Source of the DNA: Myxococcales bacterium
GTDB taxonomy: Bacteria > Myxococcota > Myxococcia > Myxococcales > Myxococcaceae
Length of the DNA stretch: 5,493 nucleotides
NCBI GenBank assembly: GCA_003153055.1
Contig: PMBV01000193.1
Coordinates: 1-5,493, forward strand
Direction: 5' to 3'
A program made the translations under genes and the position numbers. Position 1 is the first letter of the stretch. Every line of letters begins with the position of its first letter. Shown here one piece after another: positions 1 to 5,493 of the stretch. Below the pieces are notes generated by a model that searched no databases, had not been told where the DNA came from, and saw only the letters and a list, made by a program, of their open reading frames with translations.

Positions 1-879
1 GGCCAGGTCCCGGTTGGTGGCCGCGATGATGCGAACGTCGGCGGCCTCGGTGCGAGTCGCCCCGAGCGGCTCGTACTGTCGCTCCTGGAGCACTCGCAGC
101 AGCCGCACCTGCAGGGCGGGGCTGACCTCGCCGATCTCGTCGAGGAAGAGCGTGCCTCCCTCTGCGCGGGCGAAGCGTCCGGGCTTGTCTCGTGTCGCGC
201 CGGTGAACGCGCCCGCCTTGTAACCGAACAGCTCCGACTCGAGCAGCGTGTCGGGGAGCGCGCCGCAGTTCACCGCGACGAACGGACCGCTTCGCCGCCC
301 GCTGAGCGCATGAATCGCCCGGGCGACGAGCTCCTTCCCCGTGCCCGTCTCGCCCTGCAGCAAGATGGTGCTTTCGCTCTCGGCGACGCGGGGGAGAACG
401 TCGAGCACCCGGCGCATCGCCACGCTTCGGGTGCAGATGTCGCCGAGCTCCACGCGACCGGTGATCTCTTTCCGGAGCTCTTCGATGACGCTCAGGTCAC
501 GAAAGGTCTCGGCTCCGCCGACCACCTCGCCGCGCTCGTTTCGGAGCAGGGCAGTCGACACGCTGATGGGGACTCTCCTCCCGGTGGTGTTCGCGATGGA
601 CGCGGTGCGGTTGACGACGGGGAGGCCGGTCTCGATGGTCTGCCGCAACGCGCAGCTCGCCTCGCACATGCTGGCGCGAAAGACCTCGGAGCAGCGCCGG
701 CCCGTCGCCTCGGCCCGCGGGACGCCGGTGATCCGTTCGGCCGCGCGATTGAACGAGGTGATCCGCCAGTCGGAGTCCACCGTGAAGACTCCGTCGGAGA
801 TGCTCTCGAGGATCGACTCGGTGGAAATCGGCGACCATCTCGCCGTCGGTGGCGGGGGTGCCCTCTTGCCGCTGCGCAT
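1..879 (-). CDS. Sigma-54-dependent transcriptional activator, PAS + AAA+ domains (3' end missing)
   Basis: Bacterial enhancer-binding protein that would use ATP hydrolysis to open sigma-54 RNA polymerase promoters. Only the first 293 residues lie in the window; the rest of the AAA+ domain and the expected Fis-type helix-turn-helix lie beyond position 1. Residues about 20-130 form a PAS sensor ([15 protein letters not shown] start, [13 protein letters not shown] core). Residues about 142-293 are the AAA+ domain: Walker A GETGTGKE at 176-183, sigma-54-contacting GAFTGA at 223-228, Walker B LFLDEIGE at 244-251, and ATNRDL at 287-292. All are intact, so it should be active. There is no receiver domain, so the signal probably enters through PAS. 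PAS cysteines C63, C72 and C76 (C-x8-C-x3-C) suggest redox or metal sensing (inference). The ATG at 879 is chosen because GGAGGT sits 9 nt upstream. It is transcribed divergently from the kinase gene, a possible but unproven target. Confidence 0.93.
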   Translation of the reverse strand, partial: MRSGKRAPPPPTARWSPISTESILESISDGVFTVDSDWRITSFNRAAERITGVPRAEATGRRCSEVFRASMCEASCALRQTIETGLPVVNRTASIANTTGRRVPISVSTALLRNERGEVVGGAETFRDLSVIEELRKEITGRVELGDICTRSVAMRRVLDVLPRVAESESTILLQGETGTGKELVARAIHALSGRRSGPFVAVNCGALPDTLLESELFGYKAGAFTGATRDKPGRFARAEGGTLFLDEIGEVSPALQVRLLRVLQERQYEPLGATRTEAADVRIIAATNRDLA

Positions 880-888
880 GGTGATCTG

Positions 889-894
889 ACCTCC
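889..894 (-). promoter_or_regulatory. Shine-Dalgarno site of the sigma-54 activator
   Basis: On the minus strand this reads GGAGGT, 9 nt before the ATG at 879. It is the strongest ribosome-binding site in the window and fixes the start of the activator, whose frame stays open for some distance further upstream. Confidence 0.75.
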
Positions 895-940
895 GCGTGG
901 CGATGGTCTACCACTGGTCGGCCCCCAAAGGCTCGAACAG

Positions 941-952
941 CCCCTCGAGGGG
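941..952. repeat. Perfect 12-bp palindrome in the divergent spacer
   Basis: CCCCTCGAGGGG is a perfect inverted repeat. With one extra G on the right side the arms extend to AGCCCC/GGGGCT (939-955). It lies 51 bp before the kinase ATG and 61 bp before the activator ATG, where an operator shared by divergent genes would sit. CTCGAG-type words are common in this GC-rich DNA and no T-tract follows, so a terminator is unlikely. A protein-binding site is possible but unproven. I found no convincing -35/-10 or -24/-12 promoter in the 124-bp spacer. Confidence 0.3.
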
Positions 953-1003
953 GCTCTGCTCGGGTAGCATGTCAGAGGCCGGCGTTGCGCACGTCGGCGA
1001 CTC

Positions 1004-1786
1004 ATGCTGACCAGCCTCGTCGCGACCCGCTACGTCACGCCCCTCCGCGAGGGAGGCTCGGTCCCTGCCATCGTGGAGTGCGATGACGACGGCCTGTACG
1101 TGGTGAAGCTCCGCGGGGCCGCGCAGGGCATCAAGGCGCTCATCGCCGAGGTCATCGCTGCCGAGCTGGGCCGCGCGCTCGGGCTCGCCGTGCCCACCGC
1201 GGTGCTGGTGACGCTCGACGTCGCGCTGGGACGCGCCGAGCGCGACACCGAGATCCGCGAGCTCTTGAACGCCAGCGTGGGGGTCAACTTCGGGCTCGAC
1301 TACCTCCCCGGGTCGGTGACGTTCGACCCGGTCGCGAGGCCGGTCCCCGACGCGCTCGAGGCCTCACGCATCGTCTGGTTCGACGCGTTCCTCACCAACA
1401 TCGATCGCACGCCCAAGAACCCCAACCTGCTCGCGTGGCACGGTCGTCTGTGGCTGATCGACCATGGCGCGTCGCTCTACTTTCAGCATGGGTGGGACGA
1501 GCCGCGCGCGCGAGCGAAGACCTCCTTCGCGCTGATCCGCCAGCACGTGCTCTTGCCGTGGGCGTCGAAGCTCGAGGAGGTGTCTGGTGAGTTGGCGTCG
1601 AAGTTGACCCAAGGGGTGGTGAACGCGGCGCTCGAGTCTGTTCCAGACGAGTGGCTCACTCATGAGCCGCGCTTTCCCAATCCGGCGCTTCACCGCGAGG
1701 CGTGGCGCGAGTACCTCTCCGAGCGGCTTCGTTCGGCTCCTGCCTTCCTTGCCGAGGCCGTGCGCGCCCGTGGCGAACTCGTTTGA
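1004..1786 (+). CDS. HipA-like protein kinase (HipA_2-type)
   Basis: A 260-residue protein resembling the compact HipA-like kinase family, distinct from the longer E. coli HipA (about 440 residues). Visible kinase elements are a beta-strand lysine in LYVVKLRG (K35), a catalytic-loop segment [10 protein letters not shown] at 132-141 (D134, with N139/N141 as likely metal ligands), and LIDHG at 151-155, whose D153 matches the DFG-type aspartate. These suggest an active ATP-dependent Ser/Thr kinase; the substrate is unknown. It is predicted cytosolic, with no signal peptide or membrane segment. The start matches the family opening ([13 protein letters not shown]), although no strong Shine-Dalgarno precedes the ATG. 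The 3' end overlaps the DUF3037 gene by 17 bp, so the two are translationally linked. No HipB-type helix-turn-helix antitoxin is adjacent, so calling it a toxin is not justified. Family assignment is from recognised motifs, not a search. Confidence 0.88.
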   Translation: MLTSLVATRYVTPLREGGSVPAIVECDDDGLYVVKLRGAAQGIKALIAEVIAAELGRALGLAVPTAVLVTLDVALGRAERDTEIRELLNASVGVNFGLDYLPGSVTFDPVARPVPDALEASRIVWFDAFLTNIDRTPKNPNLLAWHGRLWLIDHGASLYFQHGWDEPRARAKTSFALIRQHVLLPWASKLEEVSGELASKLTQGVVNAALESVPDEWLTHEPRFPNPALHREAWREYLSERLRSAPAFLAEAVRARGELV

Positions 1787-2156
1787 ATATGCCGTCGTTC
1801 GCGTGGTGCCACGCGTCGAGCGTGAAGAGTTCATCAATGCGGGCGTGATTGTCTACTGTCACGCCGAGCGCTACCTCGATGCTCGCATTCACCTCGACGT
1901 GCCGCGGCTGCTGGCCCTGTGGCCGGGGGCCGAGGTCGACCTCATATCGAGCCACCTCGAGGCGATTCCCCGCATCTGCGCCGGAGGTGACGACGCGGGC
2001 CCCATCGGCCGGCTTTCGCAGCGGGAGCGCTGGCACTGGCTCGTCGCGCCCCGGAGTACGCTCGTGCAGTTGAGCCCCGTTCACGCAGGGCTGTGCGAGC
2101 AGCCCGCGGCGGTCATCGACAAGCTCCTGGGTCGAGTGGTTCTGGTTTCCCCCTGA
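1770..2156 (+). CDS. DUF3037 family protein
   Basis: A 128-residue protein of a conserved uncharacterised family. The N-terminus [17 protein letters not shown] followed by INAGVIVYC (residues 5-30) and the C-terminal ERWHWLVAPRSTLVQLSPVH block (86-105) are the family hallmarks as I know them. The start is a GTG inside the end of the kinase gene: it puts the conserved FEYAVVR segment four residues from the N-terminus, whereas the upstream in-frame ATG at 1662 adds 36 residues that only read through kinase sequence in another frame. No strong Shine-Dalgarno is visible, which fits coupling to the kinase. It is probably cytosolic, with no membrane segment. DUF3037 genes are, to my knowledge, often next to HipA-like kinases, suggesting a partner, substrate or modulator, but the biochemical role is unknown. 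Confidence 0.88.
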   Translation: MANSFEYAVVRVVPRVEREEFINAGVIVYCHAERYLDARIHLDVPRLLALWPGAEVDLISSHLEAIPRICAGGDDAGPIGRLSQRERWHWLVAPRSTLVQLSPVHAGLCEQPAAVIDKLLGRVVLVSP

Positions 2157-2279
2157 CTCCCCACCATGGGGCCCTACTCCCACGTCGCCCAGGCGCCAGC
2201 AGCGAGGACGAGCGCGGTGCCCCACAGCGCGGCGGCGCCGCACGCCATGGCAATACCTCGAGCCCGAGTCTGTGCCACG
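2157..2279. other. 123-bp gap between the DUF3037 and ycaO genes
   Basis: No plus-strand gene is convincing here. The ycaO frame is open through most of it from an ATG at 2166, but the extra 38 residues are Ala/Pro/His-rich, do not resemble a YcaO N-terminus and lack a Shine-Dalgarno. A 5-bp stem with a 3-nt loop (CCCCA/TGGGG, 2159-2171) follows the DUF3037 stop but has no T-tract, so it is not called a terminator. No clear promoter is seen. Read-through from the kinase/DUF3037 genes into ycaO is therefore possible. Confidence 0.5.
2174..2248 (-). CDS. Possible 24-residue single-pass membrane peptide (speculative)
   Basis: On the minus strand of the gap between the DUF3037 and ycaO genes, an ATG at 2248 preceded by GAGGT with 6-nt spacing opens a 24-codon frame ending in TAG. 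The peptide begins MACGAAALWGTALVLAAG and ends AWATWE: almost wholly hydrophobic and able to span a membrane once. A GTG at 2278 would add ten residues, including two arginines, that could act as a positive-inside anchor. The frame is too short to be statistically convincing in GC-rich DNA, where Ala/Gly/Leu/Trp runs arise by chance. It may also be a decayed remnant of a membrane-protein gene. Confidence 0.2.
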   Translation of the reverse strand: MACGAAALWGTALVLAAGAWATWE

Positions 2280-3263
2280 ATGAGGCGTCATACCCTCATG
2301 GCGCCGTCGACCCCCAGCCTTTCGAGCCTCTGCCGGCGCTTCGGCGTCACTCGCCTCGCCCGTGTCTCCGGGCTCGATCGCTCCGGCGTCGAGGTCGTCG
2401 CGGCGGTGCGCCCGTTCGGTCATGTGCTCCAGGTGTCGCAGGGGAAGGGGAGGTCGCTCGATGAGGCCCGGTGGAGCGCGCTGGGGGAGGCCGCCGAGCT
2501 CGCCATGGCCGAGGCGGTGGACGCCTCGCGGCTCGTCTGGCGCCCGTCCGGCGACTCGCCTCTCATGACGGCGTGGGTGGCGGGGGAAGACCTCGTCTCG
2601 GGAGACGAAGCGTGGGTCCAGGCCCAGTCGGTGTACTGCCCGCCCGCGGGCGCGGTGTGGCTCGGGCCGATCTCCACTGCCTGGAGCTCCAACGGCATGG
2701 GTTTTCACCCTCGATGGCGAGCGAGGGCCGTCACCCACGCCGTGCTCGAGCTCCTCGAGCGGCACGTGCTGGCGCGCGCGTTGCCCCAAGGCTGGACCCT
2801 CAGGGCTGCGAAGGGACGACTGGTGAAGCCGCCTCCACTCGCGCGGCGCCTGGCCGCCCAGGGCTTCGCCGCCTTCGCCTTCGACCTGACCCTGCCCTCG
2901 AGCGTGCCGGTCGCCGGCGCCCTGTTGTTCGATCGCGACGAGGGCCCGGTGCCGCTGACCGCCGGCTACGCGTGCCGGCGCCGCTTCGAGGACGCCGCGG
3001 AGGCGGCCCTGCTCGAGGCGGCCCAGTCCCGGCTGACGGAGATCCACGGAGCGCGAGAGGACGTCTTGGGGGGCGTCCGCGAGGCAGGGCGCGCGCTCCT
3101 CGCCGAGCTCGAGCGTGCCGTGCCCCGACGGCGCCAACCGCCCCCGTGGACGGGGCCCCTGGCCCGAGCGATGCCCGCGCCGGTGACGGTGGTGACGCTG
3201 GCTGCCTCCCCATGGGTGGTGAAGGCGGTGAGCCCGTCGATGGCCGTCTCGGAGCTCTTGTGA
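2280..3263 (+). CDS. YcaO-domain ATP-dependent backbone-modifying enzyme
   Basis: A 327-residue YcaO protein. The family uses ATP to activate peptide-backbone amides; with a TfuA partner, known examples form thioamides. Visible motifs, in order: TRLARVSGLD near the N-terminus (24-33), SQGKG at 53-57, EAAE at 70-73, SNGMG at 137-141, LELLER at 156-161, and EAAQSRLTEIHGARED at 246-261. The paired glutamates (E70/E73, E157/E160) match the ATP/magnesium-binding residues of the family, so it looks catalytically intact. It ends soon after ASPWVVKAVSP without the proline-rich tail of azoline-forming cyclodehydratases, which favours thioamidation. The start is uncertain: ATG 2280 is chosen by family-like length, while 2298 and 2166 are also in frame and none has a good Shine-Dalgarno. 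The stop overlaps the tfuA start. No precursor peptide is recognised nearby, so the substrate is unknown. Confidence 0.88.
   Translation: MRRHTLMAPSTPSLSSLCRRFGVTRLARVSGLDRSGVEVVAAVRPFGHVLQVSQGKGRSLDEARWSALGEAAELAMAEAVDASRLVWRPSGDSPLMTAWVAGEDLVSGDEAWVQAQSVYCPPAGAVWLGPISTAWSSNGMGFHPRWRARAVTHAVLELLERHVLARALPQGWTLRAAKGRLVKPPPLARRLAAQGFAAFAFDLTLPSSVPVAGALLFDRDEGPVPLTAGYACRRRFEDAAEAALLEAAQSRLTEIHGAREDVLGGVREAGRALLAELERAVPRRRQPPPWTGPLARAMPAPVTVVTLAASPWVVKAVSPSMAVSELL
3251..3254 (+). promoter_or_regulatory. Shine-Dalgarno site deciding the tfuA GTG start
   Basis: GGAG inside the last codons of ycaO, 5 nt before the GTG at 3260. It supports GTG initiation at the GTGA overlap and translational coupling of TfuA to YcaO. 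Confidence 0.6.
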
Positions 3264-4255
3264 CCGATCGCCGTATCGTCTTCCTCGGGCCGTCGCTCCC
3301 CCTGGCCGAGGCCCGGCGTCTGGTCGACGCGGACTTCCGGCCTCCGGCGCGCCAGGGCGACGTCTTCCGGGCGCTCCTCGAGCATCCTCGGGCCATCGCC
3401 CTCATCGACGGCGTCTTCGAGTCGGTGCCCTCGGTGTGGCACCACGAGCTCATCGCGGCGAGGGCCGCCGGCGTGCACCTCTTCGGAGCCTCCAGCATGG
3501 GCGCGCTGAGGGCCGCGGAGCTCCCGAAGATCGTGACGCCGGTGGGGGAGATCGCCCGGCGCTACCTCCGGGGTGACTGGGTCGACGACGCCTACGTGGC
3601 CCTCTTGCATGCCGGCGAGGAGCACGGTTACCGGCCCATGACGGTGCCTCACGTCAATGTCTGGGCGACGGCTCGAGCCGCGGCGCGGAAGGGCCGGCTC
3701 AGTCGGGCGAGGGCACGCCAGCTCGTCGCGACGTCCGCGGCGCAGTTCTACCAGCGGCGCACCTGGGCCTCGGTGCTCGACGCGCTCGAGTGGCCGCAGG
3801 CCGTCGTCGAGCGGCTCGAGCGCTTCGTGGCGACGTCGGCGGTCGATCTGAAGGCTGTCGACGCGCGAAGGTGCCTCCTTCGGCTCGCTCGAGCGCCCAG
3901 GGCCGCGTCTCCGCGAGTCGCCCGCTTCTCGTCCTTCGTTCGTCGCGCCCGCCTGACCGAGGTGGCTCCTCCAGGCCGACAGCGACGGGGCCTGGAGGAG
4001 GCGGGGGTGAAGACGTTGCTCCTCGCCGACTTCGCGCGCCAGGCTGGCCTCGAGGCTCCGCCGGCGCGGGTGCGGGCGTGGCTCAGGTGGCTTCCCCGGG
4101 GCGGCTGGGCTGACGACGAGCGAGTCGTCGCCGCCGAGGCGCTCGCCCTCGAGGAGCTCGTGCTGACATCACCAGAGTACTTCGTCTCTGACGGGCCGTC
4201 ACGGGCCGAGGGGCTCAGGCTCGAGCTCCAGCGCCGCAAGGCTTTGGTCGATTAG
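3260..4255 (+). CDS. TfuA-like protein, YcaO partner
   Basis: A 331-residue TfuA-family protein. TfuA proteins work with YcaO enzymes in thioamide formation and are thought to help deliver sulfur and stimulate YcaO. The core covers about residues 4-140: RRIVFLGPSL, ALIDGVFESVPSVWHHEL at 47-64, the signature GVHLFGASSMGALRAAEL at 71-88, then VGEIARRYLRGDW and DDAYVALLH at 109-117. The last block differs from the DDDEVA form I associate with the family (third Asp to Ala, Glu to Tyr). Residues about 141-331 are an Arg/Ala/Leu-rich, probably helical extension that I cannot assign. The GTG start overlaps the ycaO stop as GTGA and has a Shine-Dalgarno, giving tight coupling and probably balanced synthesis. 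No signal peptide or membrane segment is seen. Family assignment is firm; substrate and pathway are unknown. Confidence 0.9.
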   Translation: MTDRRIVFLGPSLPLAEARRLVDADFRPPARQGDVFRALLEHPRAIALIDGVFESVPSVWHHELIAARAAGVHLFGASSMGALRAAELPKIVTPVGEIARRYLRGDWVDDAYVALLHAGEEHGYRPMTVPHVNVWATARAAARKGRLSRARARQLVATSAAQFYQRRTWASVLDALEWPQAVVERLERFVATSAVDLKAVDARRCLLRLARAPRAASPRVARFSSFVRRARLTEVAPPGRQRRGLEEAGVKTLLLADFARQAGLEAPPARVRAWLRWLPRGGWADDERVVAAEALALEELVLTSPEYFVSDGPSRAEGLRLELQRRKALVD

Positions 4256-4267
4256 AGTTGGGGCGTG

Positions 4268-5200
4268 ATGCTCAGGCTGGTCTCCTACAACGTGCGGTAC
4301 TTCGGGCACACGCTCAAGGGGCTGGCCAGCACTGCCACGGCGAAGCGGCGGATCGCCCAGGCGCTGGCCACGCTCGAGCCCCGGGCGGATCTCATCGCCC
4401 TGCAGGAAGTCGAGACGCGCTCGATGCGGGCGAAGGTGGCGCACCGCGGGGCCCACCCCAGCGAGACCCAGCTCGAGGCCTTCCTGCGACACCTCACCGA
4501 CGAGTTCCATGCCCGGGGGGCTCCGATGCCCTACCGGGCGTGGTACTTCCCAGCGCACGCCTACCGGCTTGGTCCGCTGACCTTCTACACGACGGGGTTG
4601 GCGGCGCTGGTGAACGGCGACACCCTGCACGTCACGGCGGACAACGGTGGCAAGCCGCACCACGTCACTCACCATCGCTCGCGGCGCCTCAAGCGGGTGA
4701 AGCAGACGCGCATCGCCGCGCACCTCGCCCTCGAGACGCTCGACGGCAAGCCGTTTCATCTCTTCAACACGCACCTCTCGCTGCCTTCGCCCCTGGCCCG
4801 GGAGTACTGGAGCCAGGGGCAGAAGATGGGCTTTGGCCTGAACCAGCTCGAGGAGGCGAAGGCCGTGTGCGACTTCGTCTCCATTACGTCGAAGGGTGAG
4901 CCGCGCCTGCTCGTGGGGGACTTCAACTCGGCGCCCGCCACGCCCGTCTACCGGGCCCTGACGGTGGACGCGCAGCTCAGAGGGGCGCAGGAGTCCTTGA
5001 AGCAGCTCGATGCGTCTCGGAGCGACACCTTCGCCACGGCCGGTTTCTTGGCGATGCGAATGCACCTCGATCACGTCTTCGCTGGAGGGTCGATCGAGTT
5101 CGTCGACCTCGAGGGCACCTTCCCGTTCGGCGACGCCCGGAGCCCGTTTCACGGGCTGTCGGATCACGTGCCTCTCATCGTCCGCTTCGAGGTGCTTTGA
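4268..5200 (+). CDS. Endonuclease/exonuclease/phosphatase (EEP) family hydrolase
   Basis: A 310-residue metal-dependent phosphodiesterase/phosphatase of the DNase I/exonuclease III fold. The active site looks complete: N8 in SYNVRYFG, E47 in LIALQEVE, H169 in FNTHLSL, D218 and N220 in VGDFNS, D268/H269 in LDHVF, and the terminal D299/H300 pair in LSDHVPL. The substrate cannot be read from this; members cut DNA, RNA, phosphoinositides, sphingomyelin or nucleotides. Residues 130-148 are unusually rich in His, Arg and Lys, which might favour a polyanionic substrate. No signal peptide is seen, so it is predicted cytosolic. ATG 4268 is preferred over an adjacent in-frame GTG at 4265; both leave a 9-12 bp gap after tfuA, implying co-transcription. 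The 3' end overlaps a convergent gene by 26 bp. A role beside YcaO-TfuA is not evident from the family and may be incidental. Confidence 0.9.
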   Translation: MLRLVSYNVRYFGHTLKGLASTATAKRRIAQALATLEPRADLIALQEVETRSMRAKVAHRGAHPSETQLEAFLRHLTDEFHARGAPMPYRAWYFPAHAYRLGPLTFYTTGLAALVNGDTLHVTADNGGKPHHVTHHRSRRLKRVKQTRIAAHLALETLDGKPFHLFNTHLSLPSPLAREYWSQGQKMGFGLNQLEEAKAVCDFVSITSKGEPRLLVGDFNSAPATPVYRALTVDAQLRGAQESLKQLDASRSDTFATAGFLAMRMHLDHVFAGGSIEFVDLEGTFPFGDARSPFHGLSDHVPLIVRFEVL

Positions 5201-5493
5201 AGGCGAGCCGCGAGTCGAGGTCGAAGAGCTCGTAGCGCCCTGGGAGTGCGTGGGACATCCCCCCGTCGGTGAAGTAGAGGCGGGCGCCCTTGGCGCAGCC
5301 GAGGACGTAGCGCACCCTATCTCCATCGACGACGAGGGAGCGCAGGGGGCCATCGCCGGCGGCGCTCTCCTCGCACCACTGGGGCATGAGCTGTCTGCAC
5401 TTGTTGTCGCGGATGTGGCCGATGACCTGAGCGAAGCTCGCGGGCAGCTCCCGGGGATCGAAGCGCCGCCGGGGTGGGCCGTCGAAGTCGTCG
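5175..5493 (-). CDS. Hypothetical protein, C-terminal part (5' end beyond window)
   Basis: An open frame enters from the right edge and runs 105 residues to a TGA. It is considered real because it stays open to the edge, has the local third-position G/C preference and reads as an ordinary mixed-composition protein. Three cysteines are present (C32, C40, C66 counted from the first complete codon), in NKCRQLMPQWCEE and VLGCAKGARLYF, followed by a beta-rich looking stretch (GRYELFDLDSRLAF). An extracytoplasmic disulfide protein is possible, but the N-terminus that would show a signal peptide is outside the window. I do not recognise the family. It converges on the EEP gene and overlaps its final 26 bp. 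Confidence 0.6.
   Translation of the reverse strand, partial: DDFDGPPRRRFDPRELPASFAQVIGHIRDNKCRQLMPQWCEESAAGDGPLRSLVVDGDRVRYVLGCAKGARLYFTDGGMSHALPGRYELFDLDSRLAFKAPRSGR

Noticed and set aside
965..970. TAGCAT as a -10 box for the kinase
   Set aside because: Only a partial match, and no -35-like element lies at a proper distance.
880..1003. Sigma-54 (-24/-12) promoter in the divergent spacer
   Set aside because: GG and GC dinucleotides are present, but none has the 10-bp spacing plus TGGCAC/TTGC context on either strand.
310..1086. 258-codon open frame on the plus strand
   Set aside because: Opposite the sigma-54 activator, whose Walker A, GAFTGA and Walker B motifs prove the minus-strand frame.
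2159..2171. Short hairpin after the DUF3037 stop as a terminator
   Set aside because: The stem is only 5 bp and no T-tract follows.
2157..2279. RiPP precursor gene on the plus strand ahead of ycaO
   Set aside because: No short frame with its own start, leader-like helix and stop is present; the open frame simply runs on into ycaO.
1656..3137. 493-codon open frame on the minus strand
   Set aside because: It lies opposite the kinase end, DUF3037 and ycaO genes. Its translation is Arg/Gly/His/Pro-rich with no recognisable domain, typical of an antisense frame in GC-rich DNA.
2471..3259. Upstream extension of the tfuA frame back to ATG 2471
   Set aside because: The extension reads Arg/Gly/Ala-rich shadow sequence through ycaO. 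The TfuA fold begins at the GTG at 3260, which has its own Shine-Dalgarno.
4199..5353. 384-codon open frame on the minus strand
   Set aside because: Opposite the EEP gene, which has every active-site motif. The antisense product is low-complexity and matches no family I know.

Overview
The window is uniformly GC-rich DNA with a strong G/C preference at third codon positions. Together with a sigma-54 activator, a HipA-type kinase and a stand-alone YcaO/TfuA pair, this suggests a Myxococcota (myxobacterial) or similar deltaproteobacterial chromosome. That is inference from composition and gene content. I see no rRNA, tRNA, CRISPR array, insertion sequence or phage gene.

Layout: (1) 1-879, minus strand: N-terminal 293 residues of a PAS + AAA+ sigma-54-dependent activator, cut by the left edge. 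(2) 880-1003: 124-bp divergent spacer with a perfect 12-bp palindrome and no convincing promoter. (3) 1004-2156, plus strand: HipA-like kinase followed by a DUF3037 protein, overlapping by 17 bp. (4) 2157-2279: 123-bp gap without a terminator; its minus strand carries a possible 24-residue membrane peptide. (5) 2280-4255, plus strand: YcaO and TfuA proteins coupled by a GTGA stop/start overlap. (6) 4268-5200, plus strand: endonuclease/exonuclease/phosphatase (EEP) family hydrolase, 12 bp after tfuA. (7) 5175-5493, minus strand: C-terminal part of an unrecognised protein, converging on the EEP gene and overlapping its end by 26 bp.

How the genes may work together: YcaO and TfuA families jointly install backbone thioamides (trifolitoxin and thioviridamide-type peptides, methyl-coenzyme M reductase). 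Here the pair has intact signature motifs but no recognisable precursor peptide, so it either acts in trans or modifies a larger protein. The EEP hydrolase is probably co-transcribed with it. The upstream kinase/DUF3037 pair is a compact two-gene module with complete kinase motifs and no HipB-like partner. All five plus-strand genes could form one transcript, but the 123-bp gap equally allows two units. The divergent activator is a candidate regulator only by position. The most interesting parts are the precursor-less YcaO-TfuA-EEP unit, the kinase/DUF3037 module and the cysteine-bearing PAS sensor.
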